A model generated the notes under the pieces. The model was not told where the DNA came from and did not search any database. It saw nothing but the letters and a program-made list of their open reading frames with translations. A stretch of 64,000 bases of DNA from contig NC_081414.1 of assembly GCF_030272615.1 (NCBI RefSeq), positions 341,608,717 to 341,672,716 on the forward strand, given 5' to 3'. Below, piece after piece: positions 1 through 11,604 of the stretch (its first letter is position 1; the number at the start of each line of letters is the position of its first letter). This stretch comes from Cryptomeria japonica. Its lineage: Eukaryota > Streptophyta > Pinopsida > Cupressales > Cupressaceae. A program made the position numbers and the translations under genes.

Positions 1-230
1 TTCATACAAGAAGAAATTATGTTTTAGTTCTTTACTTTTTGGCATTGTTGTCAAAAGGGGAGAAGCTTGGAGAAGACTAGAGTAGATTGGAGAAAGACTA
101 ATGTATGGGGGAGAAGACTGATGATAGGGGGAGAGCATTTCAGCATTTCAGAATCACAGCAATTTGAATCCAAATCTAAATCATTTAGGTCAAATCAATT
201 GGTTTTGCCATCAATGCCAAAGGGGGAGAT
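1..230 (+). mobile_element. 3' internal end and polypurine tract of a COP2 copia element
   Basis: This is the non-coding stretch between the end of pol and the 3' LTR of a Ty1/copia element whose body lies left of the window. It has the same layout as the COP1 element here (31360-31477): a 'GGCATTGTTGTCAAA' purine-rich block followed by a second copy ending in a polypurine tract, CCAAAGGGGGAGAT at 217-230, directly before the LTR. The short reading frame across 67-276 runs through the tract into the LTR and is not a gene. Confidence 0.7.
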
Positions 231-758
231 TTTTGGCATTATAACACACAATGGTAGATTGTTGGCATTTCTATAAGGATATTGAGAAGGTTGTTGATGA
301 TTATGGATATAACTGATCAAGGACGTTTTACTGTCTTAATATTTTTTATTTTGTCATTGATGTCAAGAAATTGATTTTCTAATTCAGTATGATGTTGCCA
401 TATCTTAAGAAGTATGATTTGATGAGTATAAAGATGTTGGTAAAAGACACAGAAAGAATGTGATGAATAAGGGGAGAAATAATTTATTCAATGGGAAACT
501 ATTACCGAGTTAGACAATAATGAGATCATGATGTTTAGATTGTTTTGATATCCTACATATGTTGTTGATTGTAAGGTTAATACTATACTATGTTACCGAG
601 CAAAGAACCTAGTCGGTAAACCCTAAGGAACCTAGTCAATAAACCCTAAGGTTATCACTATCAGTTATTAAGGTGGAATGTCTACCAAGTGAAGTTTATT
701 ATTCACCGAGTTTTAACCAAGTTGTAACCGAGCTGTAACAAAATGCATTAATTAATTA
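231..758 (+). mobile_element. truncated 3' LTR of a COP2 copia element
   Basis: The segment begins right after the polypurine tract (TTTTGGCATT, expected TGTTGGCAT) and aligns over its length with the first ~0.5 kb of the LTR at 61639-63119. Shared blocks include AAGGATATTGA, the stretch around 'GATGTCAAGAAATTGATTTTC' and the repeated 'CCTAGTCGGTAAACCCTAAG' motif. It stops near 758, where a LONG element begins; the remaining ~0.95 kb of this LTR is not seen elsewhere in the window. Confidence 0.75.
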
Positions 759-1886
759 TGTAGACATCTAAAAATGGTCAACGCTTGCGGAGTCCTACTT
801 TAACATTTGTGCATTGCCTCATTTTAGGTTTTTGCATCACATTAACATTTCTCCTATGATTCACACTTGATCTTTATCATTTGCGAGCATCGAGTCATTC
901 TTCTACATTCTTCAACCGTCTCGCTTTCAAATTTGGTCTTGTCGACAACAATCTTCAGTCATGATTTTGGTCAATCTTATCCTATCGCATCAATGTGCAT
1001 GTTCATTTGTCATCATTTTGGACATCGTCAATCCTAATTAGGGTTTTGTCCTCTTATCAATCTTGTCATCTGGTGATCGATTTGTCATTGATCATTGTTA
1101 TTTATTAATCTTGTCATTTTGCGATCAATTTGTCATCGATCATGGTCATTTTTAATCTTGTCATTTTGCAATCCATTTTGTCATTAGTCCTTGTCCTCTT
1201 GTCAATTTTGTCATCTATTTGTCATCGATCGTCATCATCCTTCTCAATCATGTCAATTTGGATCAATTAGTCATTGTTCCTCGTCAATTGGTGCATTTAT
1301 CGCATTGGTCATTTATCAATTCAAAATCATGATAGACATTAATTATCTTCGATCAAGACCTAATTGTCATTCTCACATTGCTAATTCATCTTCTAGGGTT
1401 TCATCATTTAATCATTTAACCCTGTTTGTCATTTCTCTCTTTAGGATTAATAAATTATTTATTTATCCTAAGACTTCTCATCGCAATTAAATGTTCATTT
1501 AATTGGCTAATCATTCCTCTTTTTGTGAATTAATTAATAAATGACAAATTATTAATTAATTTACCTAATTTCCTATTTTTCATCAATTTCTAATTCCTAA
1601 TTTTCATCAATTTCAATTTTCTAATTTTCTAATTTCTAATTTCAATTCCCTCCTATTTTTCTCCTAATTTCATGGGAATGACAATTCAATTTTTCATAAT
1701 TTGTCATAATTGACAATCAATCAATTTTGACATAGAAATTTGTCATAAATTGTCATGAATTATCAATCAATCAAATTTTGCATAGAAAGTGCATAATTTG
1801 TCATAATTTGTCATAATTGACATTTTTGATTTGCAATTTCCATTCGAATTGAATCATGCTAGTTTTGTCTTTTTCTCCAATTTCTC

Positions 1887-1894
1887 TATAAATT
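1887..1894 (+). promoter_or_regulatory. TATA box of the LONG LTR promoter
   Basis: TATAAATT sits in the context CTCTATAAATTGGATG. The antisense LTR copy keeps the same context (36390-36430, minus strand), and the LONG-type solo LTR has a similar CCTATAAATTGAG (about 33095, minus strand). Conservation across copies of different age supports a core promoter; transcription itself is inferred. Confidence 0.5.
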
Positions 1895-1919
1895 GGATGA
1901 ATTTCTTCAATCCCAATCT

Positions 1920-1967
1920 AATCACATAATCATATAATCACATAATCACATAATCACATAATCACAT
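1920..1967 (+). repeat. 8-bp tandem repeat, six units
   Basis: AATCACAT is repeated six times (the second unit is AATCATAT) just downstream of the TATA box in the LONG LTR. It looks like a microsatellite expansion within the presumed R/U5 region; the antisense LTR copy does not show the same expansion. Confidence 0.8.
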
Positions 1968-2306
1968 CGTCAAATTAATCACTTTTTCTAATCATTTTGT
2001 CAAATCAATCACACTTTGAGTATTCTTGTGCCAATGTCAATCTTGCTTTCACATTAGGTGTATGCACTTGAAGGTGAGATCCACAAACAAAGGCTATTTG
2101 GAGAAGAAAGAAGGACAATGGAGCCGCATGAAGGAGCATTCAAATCTACATCTGGTTTGCATAATCTTTAGTATTGAATGTTTTGATTTCATGTCTCTAT
2201 TGAGTGTGTTTTAGTATAGATCATTGCATTTTAGTTTATGTGATTGAGCTAGATTAGTATTTTGATATATGCTTGTGATGATTCCTAATTTCCTAGCTAC
2301 ATTAAT

Positions 2307-2325
2307 TGGTGAACCCGACGTGAAC
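2307..2325 (+). other. primer-binding-site-like sequence of the LONG element
   Basis: TGGTGAACCCGACGTGAAC lies five bases past the LTR end. A diverged copy (AGTGAACTCGATGTGAATC) sits at the equivalent place beside the antisense LTR (36071-36090). Position and conservation indicate a tRNA primer site. I could not assign the tRNA from memory; it is not the initiator-Met site used by GYP1, NA1 and COP1. Confidence 0.55.
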
Positions 2326-4376
2326 TAACCCCCTAATTATTCTTTTGAGTGCTTTTGAGATATTTTGCAGGTCAAAAACCCAAGAAACAGGGTAATGCAG
2401 GGCATTCTAGGGACTTTTGTGCCTGTGTCAGACATTATGCGCCTGTGTTATGCATTTTACGCTTGTGTTAAGGACAACCTATGCTTGTGTTATGAGTTCT
2501 GTGCCCATGTCATGAGTTCTGCACCTGTGTAAAGTCCAGAAACAAAGGTAAAAAGGGCAGTGTTTTGCTTAAAAATTGATTTGTTTTGCTTACTATTTCT
2601 GCTTTTTTGGTTTTTGGTACTAATTATCTGTGCAGCATCTTGGCATACGCATGGCAAAGACAACAAATGAAACTACTAACATGTTTTATGCAGGTTCGAT
2701 AGTCAAAGAATAAACACCTCAAACTTCTAACTTGGGTTTTGCAGGTTGCCTTGGAGAAACAACCAAACTTTGTGTTTGCAATTAATGTTTAGGCACCTAG
2801 TATGATTTCTAAATAGGTTGGAATGAACATGTTTTTGCTTTGATTGTTGAGTGTGACATTGGAGTAGGAGAGTATGCTCTCATCCTTCTTAGGGTGATCA
2901 GAAATCTAGATCTTCGATACCATGCTCATTGTTTTGATTGTGTGTCACCTTTAGAGGGTCTGCCTTCCCGACCATTTGCTTTTGCAAGCAAGTGATAATC
3001 GTGAGAAGGGAATGACCCAAAGTGAGTATGGCTAGAATACCTTGGCATTCTAACTCACTATAAACAAATACCTGATGAGCGAAAGCTTTGAAGGAAGCAT
3101 TACGTGGGAATTGTAGTTACTTGGGAAGTGATGACCCTTGAACTCTTTCTCATATCAACATCTAAGTAGGGCCTTAAGGTCTAAATCATTCTTGCGCAAC
3201 TACATTTTTTTGGTATCTTGGTGGGCTTAATGTCTCAATCATGCTTGCATGACATCAAGGAGTAACACTTAATAGAAATCCTTACTAAACACCTTGTTTT
3301 TAGAGGCCAAAAACCTTTCTAGTTGCTTGAGAAGGACATGTTTAGATACTTGGAAGAGATACTAAGTTTGCCATGGGGAGATTTCCATGGGGACTGATGC
3401 TTGGCTGCCCTGAGAAGTGAGTGCCATGGAGGAGAGCCCATGGGGTCAAGCATCTATGTATTCTCCTTGAATCCCATAATGAGTCTACCTCTCAAGTACC
3501 TAATGTCCTTGCGTACCATAAGAAATGTGTGAATGAGCATGATTGTCTTGAGTCTAAGTTAAAATATCTTGTATTCTTTGCTTGTCAAAAGTTGAATTGC
3601 ATCTCATTTCAAAGCAAGACAAATTGATTCAAAACAAGATTAAACACAAGAGCATTTCATCCAACAAAGTTCTAAACGCCTTCAAACGTGGTTGTCAAAC
3701 ATTTTTCAAAATCTTGTCTCAACATTCATGTCACTTAGATTTAGGTTCATCTTAGGTTTGCATTTTCCAAATTCATTGTCAACTACCAAGGTTAGGTTCC
3801 ACCTAGGTCATACTCCTTTGCATATCAATAAGGGTCATCCATTTGCATGTGTCCTCTTGCAATAGAGTAATACCATTGTCATACATTCATATTTGCATAC
3901 CCTAGGTCTCTTCATTAAGCTTAAGTCATTATCATATCATATTAGGGTCATTTGCATAGCAATTGTCCCTTTGCATATAGTGTCAAAGCTAGGTTTTGTC
4001 ATACTTGAGTAATCCAAATCTTTGATAAACCCTAAGTCATTGTTAGGAAGTCTAGACCTTATCAAACTTTTGTCTTTTTGTCATCACTATCATTTGGTCA
4101 AACCTAGCTTAGTATCCAAGCATATAGTGGAGACATTGTCATCTTGTCCTTTTGTCACTTGGTCCTTTTGTCCTTTGAGGTCTAGACATCATTCCAATTT
4201 CTTAAGGGCCTCTCTTTTAGATTTGCATTCAAAAGTTTGTCAGAATCTTAAAAAAGAACAAAAACATAGGTTGCATTCTTGCCATAGATTGCATTTCCAT
4301 TTGTTTAGTTTGCATTTAGTTGCATATCATACATTATCCTTAAAAAATTCCAAAAATATTGCATTTGCATAGTGAC
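2326..4376 (+). mobile_element. untranslated leader of the LONG element
   Basis: About 2 kb lie between the primer site and the first long reading frame, with no convincing coding content. From about 2409 to 2530 there are six or seven imperfect ~20-bp units around GCCTGTGTTATG. Long leaders of this kind are typical of large gypsy-type and LARD-type elements. The short frames in it show no recognisable domain. Confidence 0.55.
2409..2530 (+). repeat. imperfect ~20-bp tandem repeats in the leader
   Basis: Successive units share the core (G/C)CCTGTGTTATG and are followed by variable tails such as CATTTTAC, AGTTCTGT and AGTTCTGC. There are about six units, diverged from one another. They lie just after the primer site and could be an RNA structural element or simple slippage. 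Confidence 0.6.
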
Positions 4377-7106
4377 ATGTTTGTTGAAATGAGGTCTCAA
4401 CCTTCTTACGAAGCCATGTCATCACAATTGAGCAATCAATCATGTCAATCCAATCTCTACATGTCTCACAACTTGGATCAAACTTATCATGATGATGTAA
4501 ATGTCCAAATACAAAAACTAGAGGAGAAACTAGCTGAAGAAGAGGAGATATTGGAACAAAGAGTGAAAAACATTGAGAAGAATAGATCACAAATGTCCAA
4601 AATGTTTCAAAAATTTCTAGGTCGAAATCCAAAGATTGAGCCAATTGATGTAAGATCTCTTCTTGAATGATCAGACATATCGGCTCTCCTCTCACAAATA
4701 GAGATGATGAAATAATTTCAAGAAAAGAGACAACATCAATTTCAACATTGTGTGCATCCACAACAAGAACAAGAACAAGGTGTTTACTATCAATCAGATT
4801 TTCAACCAATACAACCAATGGTTTAACCAATTGTTCAACATATAAAACCAATACAACCAATGGTCCAATTTCAAAAATATGTCCAACCAACTATACAATG
4901 TCAACAAATGGTTCAACCAATGGTGGAATATCAATGTCAACAACCACAACCAAACATTCAAAAACAAAGGTTGCAGCACACACCAAGCCAAGTTTCAAAC
5001 ATGTCAAAACAATTGAACAAAGTCCAATATCAAAAAATGACATTAGATCAGAACCAACTCCTTGCCAAACAAGTTCAAATTCTAGATACAACTATGTCAA
5101 AACCTTGAAATAGTGAGTTCTTTGAGGAAGATCAAGATAATACAATTATGTCTAGCAATGCCTCATCCCCCCATAAAGAAATTGACTCTCCAGTGGCATC
5201 TATCCCTACACCTTTATAATTTCCACAAGAACCTTCCATATTGTCCTCATCAAACAATACACCCAAGGATGCAATTATCCAAGAGCTATCCATAATTGAT
5301 TACCAAGATAATCCAATTCATGATGCACGTCCTTGTTATGTTTCAGAAATACAAGACCCAATGCCACCATGCACTTTATTGCCATTACCTGTTTTAGAGG
5401 ACCCCATTCGAAGTCCCTCTTCCTCATGTTCAAGCATTGATTCCTTGCCAAAATCCCCCATGCATATCCAAAGTTCAACCCCATTTCAAGAGGATAATTT
5501 AGAGCACGAAGAAACATGTCTTGAAACATATCAAGATCAAGATCCTGAAAACTTATCATCCCATCCAATTGTTGACCAGGACCCCATGTTCCCAGACACT
5601 CACGATGATTCCCCTATTCTTGTCCATCCTATCCAAAGTCCTATTGACACTCCATTGCTCGAGCAAGATCAAGATATCCTAGTCCATCCAATCCCAAACA
5701 ACCCCCTTCCATTTCATGAACAAAATGTCCTTTCAAATCCCATTGACATTCCAGATATCCTTTCCATCCTTTATGATGATCCCATTGAAAGTCAAGAGAA
5801 AAGTACCTTTAAAGAGGATTCCAATGATCTTCCTCCTTGTCAAGATCAAATTATTCCTTCAGATCCTCCACAAGATCCACTTGTTCCTCCATCTCCTTGT
5901 CCTAATGCTCCATATACACTCCAAGATATCATTTCTTTTGATGATCCCATTATTTCTCCCATTCCATCTCTTGAAGAGCCTATCATTCAACCATGTCCAC
6001 TACACAATCCTAGTTCCCCTCATGATCCTAATCCCCCTCATGATTCTAATGTGTCAGTGCAAGATGTTCATGAACCCTCGACATGCATAATGAGTTCTTC
6101 CAATTTGGTGCAATCCAATCCACTTCAAGATCTCATTATTTCTCTCATATCATATCCACCTCATAATGGACTCGCGTCTTCTTCCCAAAGAAAAGAGTAT
6201 ACTACAAGTCAATATATTCATAAAGGCAAAAGGGTAGAAATCCATAAGCAAGAATCCCTTCATGTTAAAGAAAATATTAAGGGTCATGGCCTCAGTGAAA
6301 TTCCTCAAGACATGGGTACCCCTACTAAATCCAACATCACTTCAATATCCAAACATACACCTTCCCCATCACATCTTCCATCCATCTTAGGTCCTTATAT
6401 CCATTCCTCCTCTATGCAAGGTCAGCAAAGGCACACATCCTTGAGTAAATTTCATCAATCCAAAATAAATCCATTTCATTCATATCCAGCCATGCATTCC
6501 TTTCCCCCTCCAAGCAATTTGGATGCGAAGTATAAAAGTCATAAGTCTAGCAATCCACATGTATTCAAGGATCAACATGTCAAATATAATCGACATGTCA
6601 AAACAAAGAACAATATGATCTATAAAGAAAAAGAAATATCCAAAAGGCCACAAAGGTCCACTGAGAAAAATAAAGCAAATTCAAAATCTATATGGGTTCA
6701 TAAATCCCTTGTGCAAGCAACGTACTCCAAGGAACCACAAAAGCATGAAAAATCAAAAACAATGTGGATCCCTAAGCGGCTCCTTGAAGCACAAAAGCCT
6801 AAAGAAACATCCAACTTAGCATCCAAAGTTGCTATTGCTCCATCTAAACCTTCCAAGTCTATTCCTCCATCACCCTCTTCATCCATTTTGGGCCCTTATG
6901 TCCGCAAATCCCTAGCTATTCCTTCATCAAAATCTGCATATCCAAAACCCATTTTTCCTCCATTAGTCCATCACCCCTCAAGGTGTGTGCCAATGTCGAT
7001 CTTGCCAACATTTCCATCCACTCAAGCACAATTCTTCCAATACCCTATTCATTATCCAATGCATATTTTCCATCCTTTGATCCCTTTGATCCAATCCTTT
7101 ACATAA
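4377..7106 (+). pseudogene. unrecognised Gln/Pro-rich protein of the LONG element, degenerate
   Basis: One frame runs about 910 codons from ATG 4377 to 7106, broken by stops near 4668, 4711, 4823, 5109 and 5217; the last 621 codons (5241-7106) are open. Three parts can be seen. The N-terminal ~100 residues contain a charged, probable coiled-coil stretch (EEKLAEEEEILEQRVKNIEK). A Gln-rich middle has QPMV and QCQQ runs. The long C-terminal part is rich in Pro, Ser, Asp and His, with many 'DP(I/L)' dipeptides, two copies of a (S/P)SILGPY motif, and a basic Lys-rich block near 6530-6800. I see no zinc knuckle, protease, reverse transcriptase or integrase motif. It occupies the place of gag in a gypsy-like element but I do not recognise it as Gag. 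It could be the product of a non-autonomous (LARD-type) element or an accessory ORF; function unknown. Confidence 0.5.
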
Positions 7107-8494
7107 ATCCTTGCCTTAGTTTCATCTCTTTTTCCATGTCCTTATCCTACCAACGTCTTTGAGCATACTTTTAAAGGTCATGGTCCAATTTTTTTTCAAG
7201 GCTACTATCCAAAAAAAAAGACACTTGAGTCCTTCTTCCATCCCCTATCATGTGTCCATCTTCTATTGAAAAAGTCAAAATACAAAAAAAAAAATGAAAA
7301 AAAAAAGACAAAAGAAAGAAAGAAAAAGTAAAGCAAAAATAATTCATCCACTGGTGAAAACCTGTCAAACAGGAACCTTGGGAAAGTACCGTGATGAAAA
7401 CCTGGCAAACAGGCGTCATGCGTAATCTATGAACTTCTTGCACACCACACTTGGGGGCAGGTTTCCTCCTTCATATCCTTTTGTCCTTCATTGTTTCATT
7501 ATCCTATCGAACCCCTATCATTACCCTTCATATCCTATTGTCCCTCATGTCCAGTTTCCCTTTCCACCTTTGATCTTGACAAGGCTGAGGATCATCATGA
7601 GCATCATGCATCTTGTTTGTAGCTTTTAGTACATCATAGCTTTGGGTCATTCCCTCTCACCAATGCCTATCAAGGTACCAAGAAAATTGGGAGGAAGGTC
7701 CACTATCTAAAGGTTAAAACATGTAAGCAAATGAAAAACAAACATGTCATACATGGTGCTCATTTATCCCTTAGAAAACAAAGCGTGCAACTAAGTTAGA
7801 AATTGCAAACACATGGTTTTAAATATAAGTCTTTGGTTGTGTCCTACACCAAATGCATTATTAGTTTCAATGTCATGTCTTTGATGAGCAAGAATAGATG
7901 CCTAACAGAAAACCTGCATAAGATGAACGTTCAAGGATTAGGTCCTGAAATAAAATTCAAATCAAATTCTAAAACAAAACTAATTTTGAATATAATTTTA
8001 AAAACTAAATAACAAAAAAAACATTAATCTAATATTAAAATTAAACTAACTAAAACAAAATTTAATCTAATATTAAAACTAAACTAAAAAACTAAATCTA
8101 AAAAAATTAAACCAAATTAAAAAAACTAAACAAATCCAAAAACAAACCAAACAAAAACTAAATTTAAAAAAAAACCAAATTCAATACTCAAAGAAAAAAA
8201 TAATGTTAAACAACTACAAAAAGTAAAACCAAAAATTAAAAAAAAACTAATCCTAAAACTCATACCCTACCCCACACACAAGGACTACTAAAAAATAACT
8301 AAATCTAAAATAGTTACCTTTATTAAATTTAGACAAGCATGCACGATAGGAATAAAGATGAGTGTTCAAAGCATGCAAGATAGGAATAAAGACAAGAGTG
8401 TTCAAAGCAATACAGGAAGAAAGTAATGAATGCGTGGCATGCAAAACAATGAAATACATTTATTATCATAGATAATGAAATTTTAAAAGCACAT
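7107..8494 (+). mobile_element. 3' internal remnant of the LONG element and A-rich flank, no gene
   Basis: Downstream of the degenerate ORF comes an A-rich block (7270-7345). It is followed by two copies of GATGAAAACCTG(T/G)CAAACAGG near 7353 and 7393, and a G-rich CTTGGGGGCAGG at about 7450. The part from 7950 to 8260 is very A-rich ((A)n-CTAAA repeats). No copy of the LONG LTR start is seen before the GYP1 array, so the element lacks its 3' LTR here. The exact right boundary is not visible. Confidence 0.4.
8337..8406 (+). repeat. ~35-bp tandem duplication
   Basis: Two adjacent units (8337-8370 and 8371-8406) share GCATGCA(C/A)GATAGGAATA then AAGA..GAGTGTTCAAA, differing by a 2-bp insertion and a few substitutions. 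The duplication lies 90 bp left of the first GYP1 LTR and has no coding content. Confidence 0.8.
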
Positions 8495-8976
8495 TGATCA
8501 AGAGAAAATCTGAAAGAGTTGAAAAAAATATTTTCATATTTTTTAAAGTTTTTCTAGACATTAGTAAATAGTATTTTTGAAGGCCTTAAGCACATTTTTA
8601 GGGCATGTCCGTTCAAATTTTCTCCTATAACTCTTGGAGACCTTTCTAATGAGTTAAATGGCTCGTAATTTTGACTCGTGTGCAAAAATTTATGCCTAGT
8701 TCTAGTTAGGACAAATTTTATATAGTTTTTTTGACAAATTACATTGTTTTAGATTTTATTATGTAAATAAATCTGATATGACTGTTGGTTTTTCAATTCT
8801 CAAGGAGTTGTTGGTGACCCTTGGAATCCCTTGGACTACTATATGTTTGATTTTTGAATTGAATACAATACTTTTTGGCTTGCTTCAATTCTATGATTTC
8901 CGGTTCTTGTAAACAAAATTTACAATACTGCAGGTTCTCACTTAGGTGTTGTCATTTGAATCCATAATTCAGATCA
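8495..8976 (+). mobile_element. GYP1 LTR1 (5' LTR of copy A)
   Basis: This 482-bp LTR has near-palindromic ends, TGATCA...AGATCA. It aligns end to end with LTR2, LTR3 and LTR4. A TATATAG motif near 8717-8724, conserved in the other LTRs, is a candidate TATA box. The primer site TGGTATCAGAGAA follows at 8978. Confidence 0.88.
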
Positions 8977-8977
8977 G

Positions 8978-8990
8978 TGGTATCAGAGAA
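8978..8990 (+). other. primer binding site, copy A
   Basis: TGGTATCAGAG matches the plant initiator methionine tRNA 3' end and lies one base after the LTR end. Copies B (17034) and C (22027) have the same site at the same distance. Confidence 0.85.
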
Positions 8991-9036
8991 ATTTCGCTCC
9001 TATATGTCATATCGCACGTGATAAACATATCAAAGA

Positions 9037-10014
9037 TTGGGGTTGGAAACAAGGAATCCTTCAGACTACCTTCCTTTGAGATGCACACAATCACAGATGG
9101 CTAAGTGGCAGAACAACAATGACATTAGAGCATTAGTTGCAGATGCACTAACAAAACAACGTGAAGAAATGATGGAGAAGTTCAAGAAAATGATGGAAAG
9201 TCATGGGTCACAAGCAAACCCACCATTCACAGGGTATACGCCATTCAATGTCCAAGTGAATTTTGATATACCCACATTTTAAGGAAAGATCAATGCAGAT
9301 GTTGTTGATGATTGGGTTTCAAAATTGGAAAGATATTTCTTTGTCAATCAGTTTTCAGATGAAGAGAAGACAACTTTCACTCTTCTCAAAGCTAAAAATC
9401 ATGTGAAAGATTCATGGGAAGAAAAGATAGCATCCAAGGTAGCAAAAAATGGCAGCACTTTTATTTTTGATCAAAAACCCACATGGGGAGAATTCATGGA
9501 GCACATCAAGGAAGAATATTTTCCTATTGATACATATGAATAGAAATATATGTAGTGGCAATCACTTCGATAGAAGAAGGACCAAATTGTTCAGGAATAT
9601 ACTAATATGTTTCATGCCTTAGCAGGAAATCTTGGCATCAAAGATTGTGAGAAGCACAGAGTTTTGAAATATCAAAGTGGCCTCCACAGGTACATCCAAA
9701 CCGAAATGGAATTCCTGAACATAGAGACTTTACTTGGTACATATAAATTTGCTACCAAAATTGAGGAGAAATTGAAACAGAAAGGAAGGAGGGATAATTT
9801 TGCAAACACCAGATGGAAGGGTGAAGGTTGAATAACTACATGGAAACAAACCTCTAAGGAACCCTCTCCCAATTCACCCACAAAAAAGACATGGAGTATG
9901 AAGAAGACACAAGAAAACGGTATGTGGTGTGAATTCCATAAGAGTCCCTCGCATAATACAAAATATTACAGAACCATAAAAAGCTTAATGATGGAGATGC
10001 ATGAAGACAAGGCA
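9037..10014 (+). pseudogene. GYP1 copy A Gag, degenerate
   Basis: This is retrotransposon Gag (capsid/nucleocapsid). The start region reads MGLETRNPSDYLPL; the clear capsid part (VVDDWVSKLERYF...FIFDQKPTWGEFMEHIK) matches the Retrotrans_gag-type core. Near the end CEFHK...HNT...Y is a degraded Cys/His finger; copy C keeps the full Cx2Hx4Hx4C spacing. Stops include TAA at 9280-9282 (CAA in copies B and C), TAG at 9541, and others near 9554 and 9571. Protease follows without a clear boundary, as in single-polyprotein gypsy elements. The strict start is uncertain because copy B begins with ATG about 20 codons downstream in the alignment. Confidence 0.75.
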
Positions 10015-10059
10015 TAATCTAAGGTTGCAAAAACTTGCATAGAAGGAAATCATGAACAG

Positions 10060-11604
10060 GTCATTGAGGTTGATCCATATGCCACGGTAGCTACTATAAG
10101 GATATTGCGCCGGGAGGATGAGGAGAGATTGTTCCATTCACAAATGTGGGTCGAAGGAAAATCCCTACACTTTATCATTGATAGTGGAAGTCAAAAGAAC
10201 CTAATATCAACAGAGACTATGAAGAGACTGAATTTGAAAACAACAACCTACCTGCAACCCTATTCAATGGGATGGGTTAGTCAAGGAAGAGATATCCAGG
10301 TGCACCAGTAGTGTCACCTTTCATACTCCATAAGGCCTTTCAAAGATGAGGTAATCTGTGATGTGGCTCCCTTCGATGTTTGTGATGTTCTGTTGGGACA
10401 ACCATATATGTACCAGCAACATGGTGTTTATGAGTCCAGGCCTCAGAGCATGACCATCAGATTAGGTGAGCGGAAAAACCGGATACCAGAGGTAAGCTCT
10501 GCATACACTACTTCTTTGATTAGTGCCAAGAAATGTAAGAGGTTGGTTTCCAAAATGGGAAAATTCATTTTATTGATGATTGGTTCTGAAGAAGAAAGGA
10601 AATCAGTTTATAATTCTCATACCATCACAAACACCACAACACTGCAAAAAATATCAATGGATCAAATTTTGCTGAAATATGACAATCTGTTTAAGTTACC
10701 AACTGGGGTACCTACACACTGCCAAGTGAGACATACTATTGATTTAATACCTGGAACTCTATAACCTAATGAACCAGTCTACCATAGGTCAGTATTAGAG
10801 AATAATGAGATTAAGAGGAAAATACAAGAATTGATTCAAAAGGGACATATTTGTCCATGTGCATCACCCTGTGGTAGACCCATTGTTCTAGCAAAGAAAA
10901 AGGATGGAACCTAGAGACTTTGTATTGACTATAGGGCCTTGAATAAAATTTCAGTCAAAAATAGGTATCCACTTCCCCAGATAGATGACCTCTTGGACCA
11001 GCTTAGAGGGGCCCGATTCTTCACCAAAATTGATTTGAAATCAGGGTACCATCAAGTACCAATTGAATCAGTCGATGTGTGGAAGACAAATTTCAAATCT
11101 AAAGAGGGATTGTTTGAATGGCCAATGATGTGTTTCTATCTAACAAATGCTCTAGCAACATTCATGAGAATGATGAATGATATGCTTAGACCATTCATTG
11201 ATTCCTTTGTGGTGGTATATCTTGATGACATACTCATCTTCAACAAAACTTGGGAGGACCATTTGCAACATGTGGAAAAAATTCTCTCAACCTTACAAGA
11301 ACATGGGCTTTACGCAAACAAACAAAAGTGCTCCTTTGGTATGCAAAGTATCATATACTTAGGATATGTTATTGATAGTGAGGGTGTCCATGTTGATGCA
11401 GAGAAGATACAAGTGATTAAGGACTGGCCGTCTCCTAGAAATCTCAGAGTTACAAATTTTCCTTGTGTTGGCCAACCTTTATTGCAGATTTGTGTTGGGA
11501 TTTTCCCATCTGTCTTGGCCTCTAAATCATTAATTGAGGGCGGGAGACAAGCCAAGTTTAAATGGACAAGTGCTCAACAAGAAGCATTCGAGGGGCTAAA
11601 ATGA
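10060..11604 (+). pseudogene. GYP1 copy A protease and reverse transcriptase, degenerate
   Basis: The aspartic protease is seen as FIIDSGSQKNLIS (near 10172) and DVLLGQPYMYQQ. RT follows with IQELIQKGHI, a stop at the expected Trp of the [13 protein letters not shown] motif (TAG 10912-10914), the catalytic block FFTKIDLKSGYHQVPI, and an intact YLDDILIF box near 11218-11241. Other stops are at 10309-10311 (shared with copy B) and 10762. A frameshift after ...WPSPRNLR near 11445 leaves the thumb/connection part in another frame. RT motifs are good but the enzyme cannot be made from this copy. Confidence 0.85.

Larger units (their letters stand above)
759..2301 (+). mobile_element. LTR of a LONG-family element (plus orientation)
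   Basis: This is a 1.54 kb LTR that starts TGTAGACATC and ends CTAGCTACA. It is followed after five bases by a primer-binding-site-like sequence. It aligns with the antisense copy at 36096-37477: the first 80 bases, the TATA region, and the 'GAGATCCACAAA-CAAGGCTATTTGGAGAAG' region all match. The U3 part is full of 'GTCAT(C/T)' and 'ATCAATCTTGTCAT' short repeats. It was inserted into the COP2 3' LTR on its left. Confidence 0.75.

Noticed and set aside
1191-1490. 99-codon frame in the LONG LTR
   Set aside because: Lies in the U3 region of an LTR and is Ser/His/Ile-rich from GTCAT repeats; non-coding.
4327-4890. 187-codon minus-strand frame opposite the LONG ORF
   Set aside because: Val/Leu-rich reverse translation of the Gln/Asn-rich plus-strand frame; no domain.
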